Assembly: GCF_900631955.1 (NCBI RefSeq)
Contig: NZ_UZWD01000051.1
Span: 1-34,372, forward strand
Origin: Devosia equisanguinis
GTDB lineage: Bacteria; Pseudomonadota; Alphaproteobacteria; Rhizobiales; Devosiaceae
DNA length: 34,372 nucleotides
Direction: 5' to 3'
Each line of letters opens with the position of its first letter. Position 1 is the stretch's first letter. The notes under the pieces are model-generated. The model had not been told where the DNA came from and did not search any database. It worked only from the letters and a program-made list of their open reading frames with translations. Of the stretch, positions 34,274 to 34,372 are shown piece after piece. A program made the translations under genes and the position numbers.

Positions 34274-34372
34274 CCCCGACACGCCCTAGGCAAAGTCTAG
34301 CCAAAAACACGGAGGGGCCTCTTGCTGCAGGGCTATCGCACAAGGCCAATTGGCCCCGGGCTCTCATCCCCC

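Larger units (their letters stand above)
33912..34372. promoter_or_regulatory. Flagellin upstream region, no gene
   Basis: These 461 bases hold no credible gene. They should carry the flagellin promoter (minus strand). The part 33985-34045 is AT-rich, with an inverted GGTAA/TTACC pair (34024-34028 and 34038-34042). I searched by eye for TGGCAC-N5-TTGC (sigma-54) in the correct direction and found none, and found no clear -35/-10. A short leader hairpin lies near the gene and a direct repeat at the far end. Confidence 0.4.

Noticed and set aside
33914..34282. 122-codon open frame upstream of flagellin on the minus strand
   Set aside because: Ends against the flagellin ribosome site, has unusual composition and no recognisable motif, and runs over the direct repeat and promoter region.

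Overview
The window is a high-GC chromosomal segment of an alphaproteobacterium, most likely a member of Hyphomicrobiales close to Devosia. I infer this from a giant GPR/RgsE-type coiled-coil membrane protein known from polar-growing Rhizobiales, the FlaF/FlbT flagellin regulators, the cysG-DUF2849-cysI-cysH/DUF934 sulfite reduction cluster typical of this order, and GC-rich palindromic repeats in the gaps. No sequence search was possible, so the taxon is a judgement.

Layout. Positions 1-340 hold palindromic repeats and a terminator. A 1923-residue membrane coiled-coil protein (341-6112, minus) is divergent from a small Hpt phosphotransfer protein. Next come an orphan siderophore-type substrate-binding protein (minus) with a Fur-like box, and an operon-like prfC, methyltransferase and [2Fe-2S] ferredoxin group (plus). 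A small exported protein (minus) converges on that group. The assimilatory sulfur block (11800-18261, plus) encodes siroheme synthase, DUF2849, sulfite reductase hemoprotein, an APS reductase fused to DUF934, a ferredoxin-NADP reductase and a second [2Fe-2S] ferredoxin. A run of four hairpins precedes the reductase. Then, on the minus strand, come the ycjX/ycjF pair, metA and a P-loop protein of unknown role.

From 23083 the window is flagellar. A good sigma-54 promoter precedes flgE, followed by flgK and flgL (plus), with flaF, flbT and a very large flagellin on the minus strand. The hook protein, FlgL and flagellin are all much longer than usual. FlgL clearly contains three copies of one inserted module.

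How the genes fit together. CysG makes the siroheme that CysI needs; CysH reduces APS to sulfite and CysI reduces sulfite to sulfide. No CysJ is present, and the adjacent FNR and ferredoxin are plausible electron donors. MetA starts methionine synthesis, a sink for the sulfide. FlgE, FlgK, FlgL and flagellin build the outer flagellum; FlaF and FlbT control flagellin secretion and mRNA use. The most unusual items are the long unbroken 11-residue repeats of the giant protein, the CysH-DUF934 fusion, the four-hairpin leader before fnr, the triplicated FlgL module, and the sigma-54 promoter at flgE.
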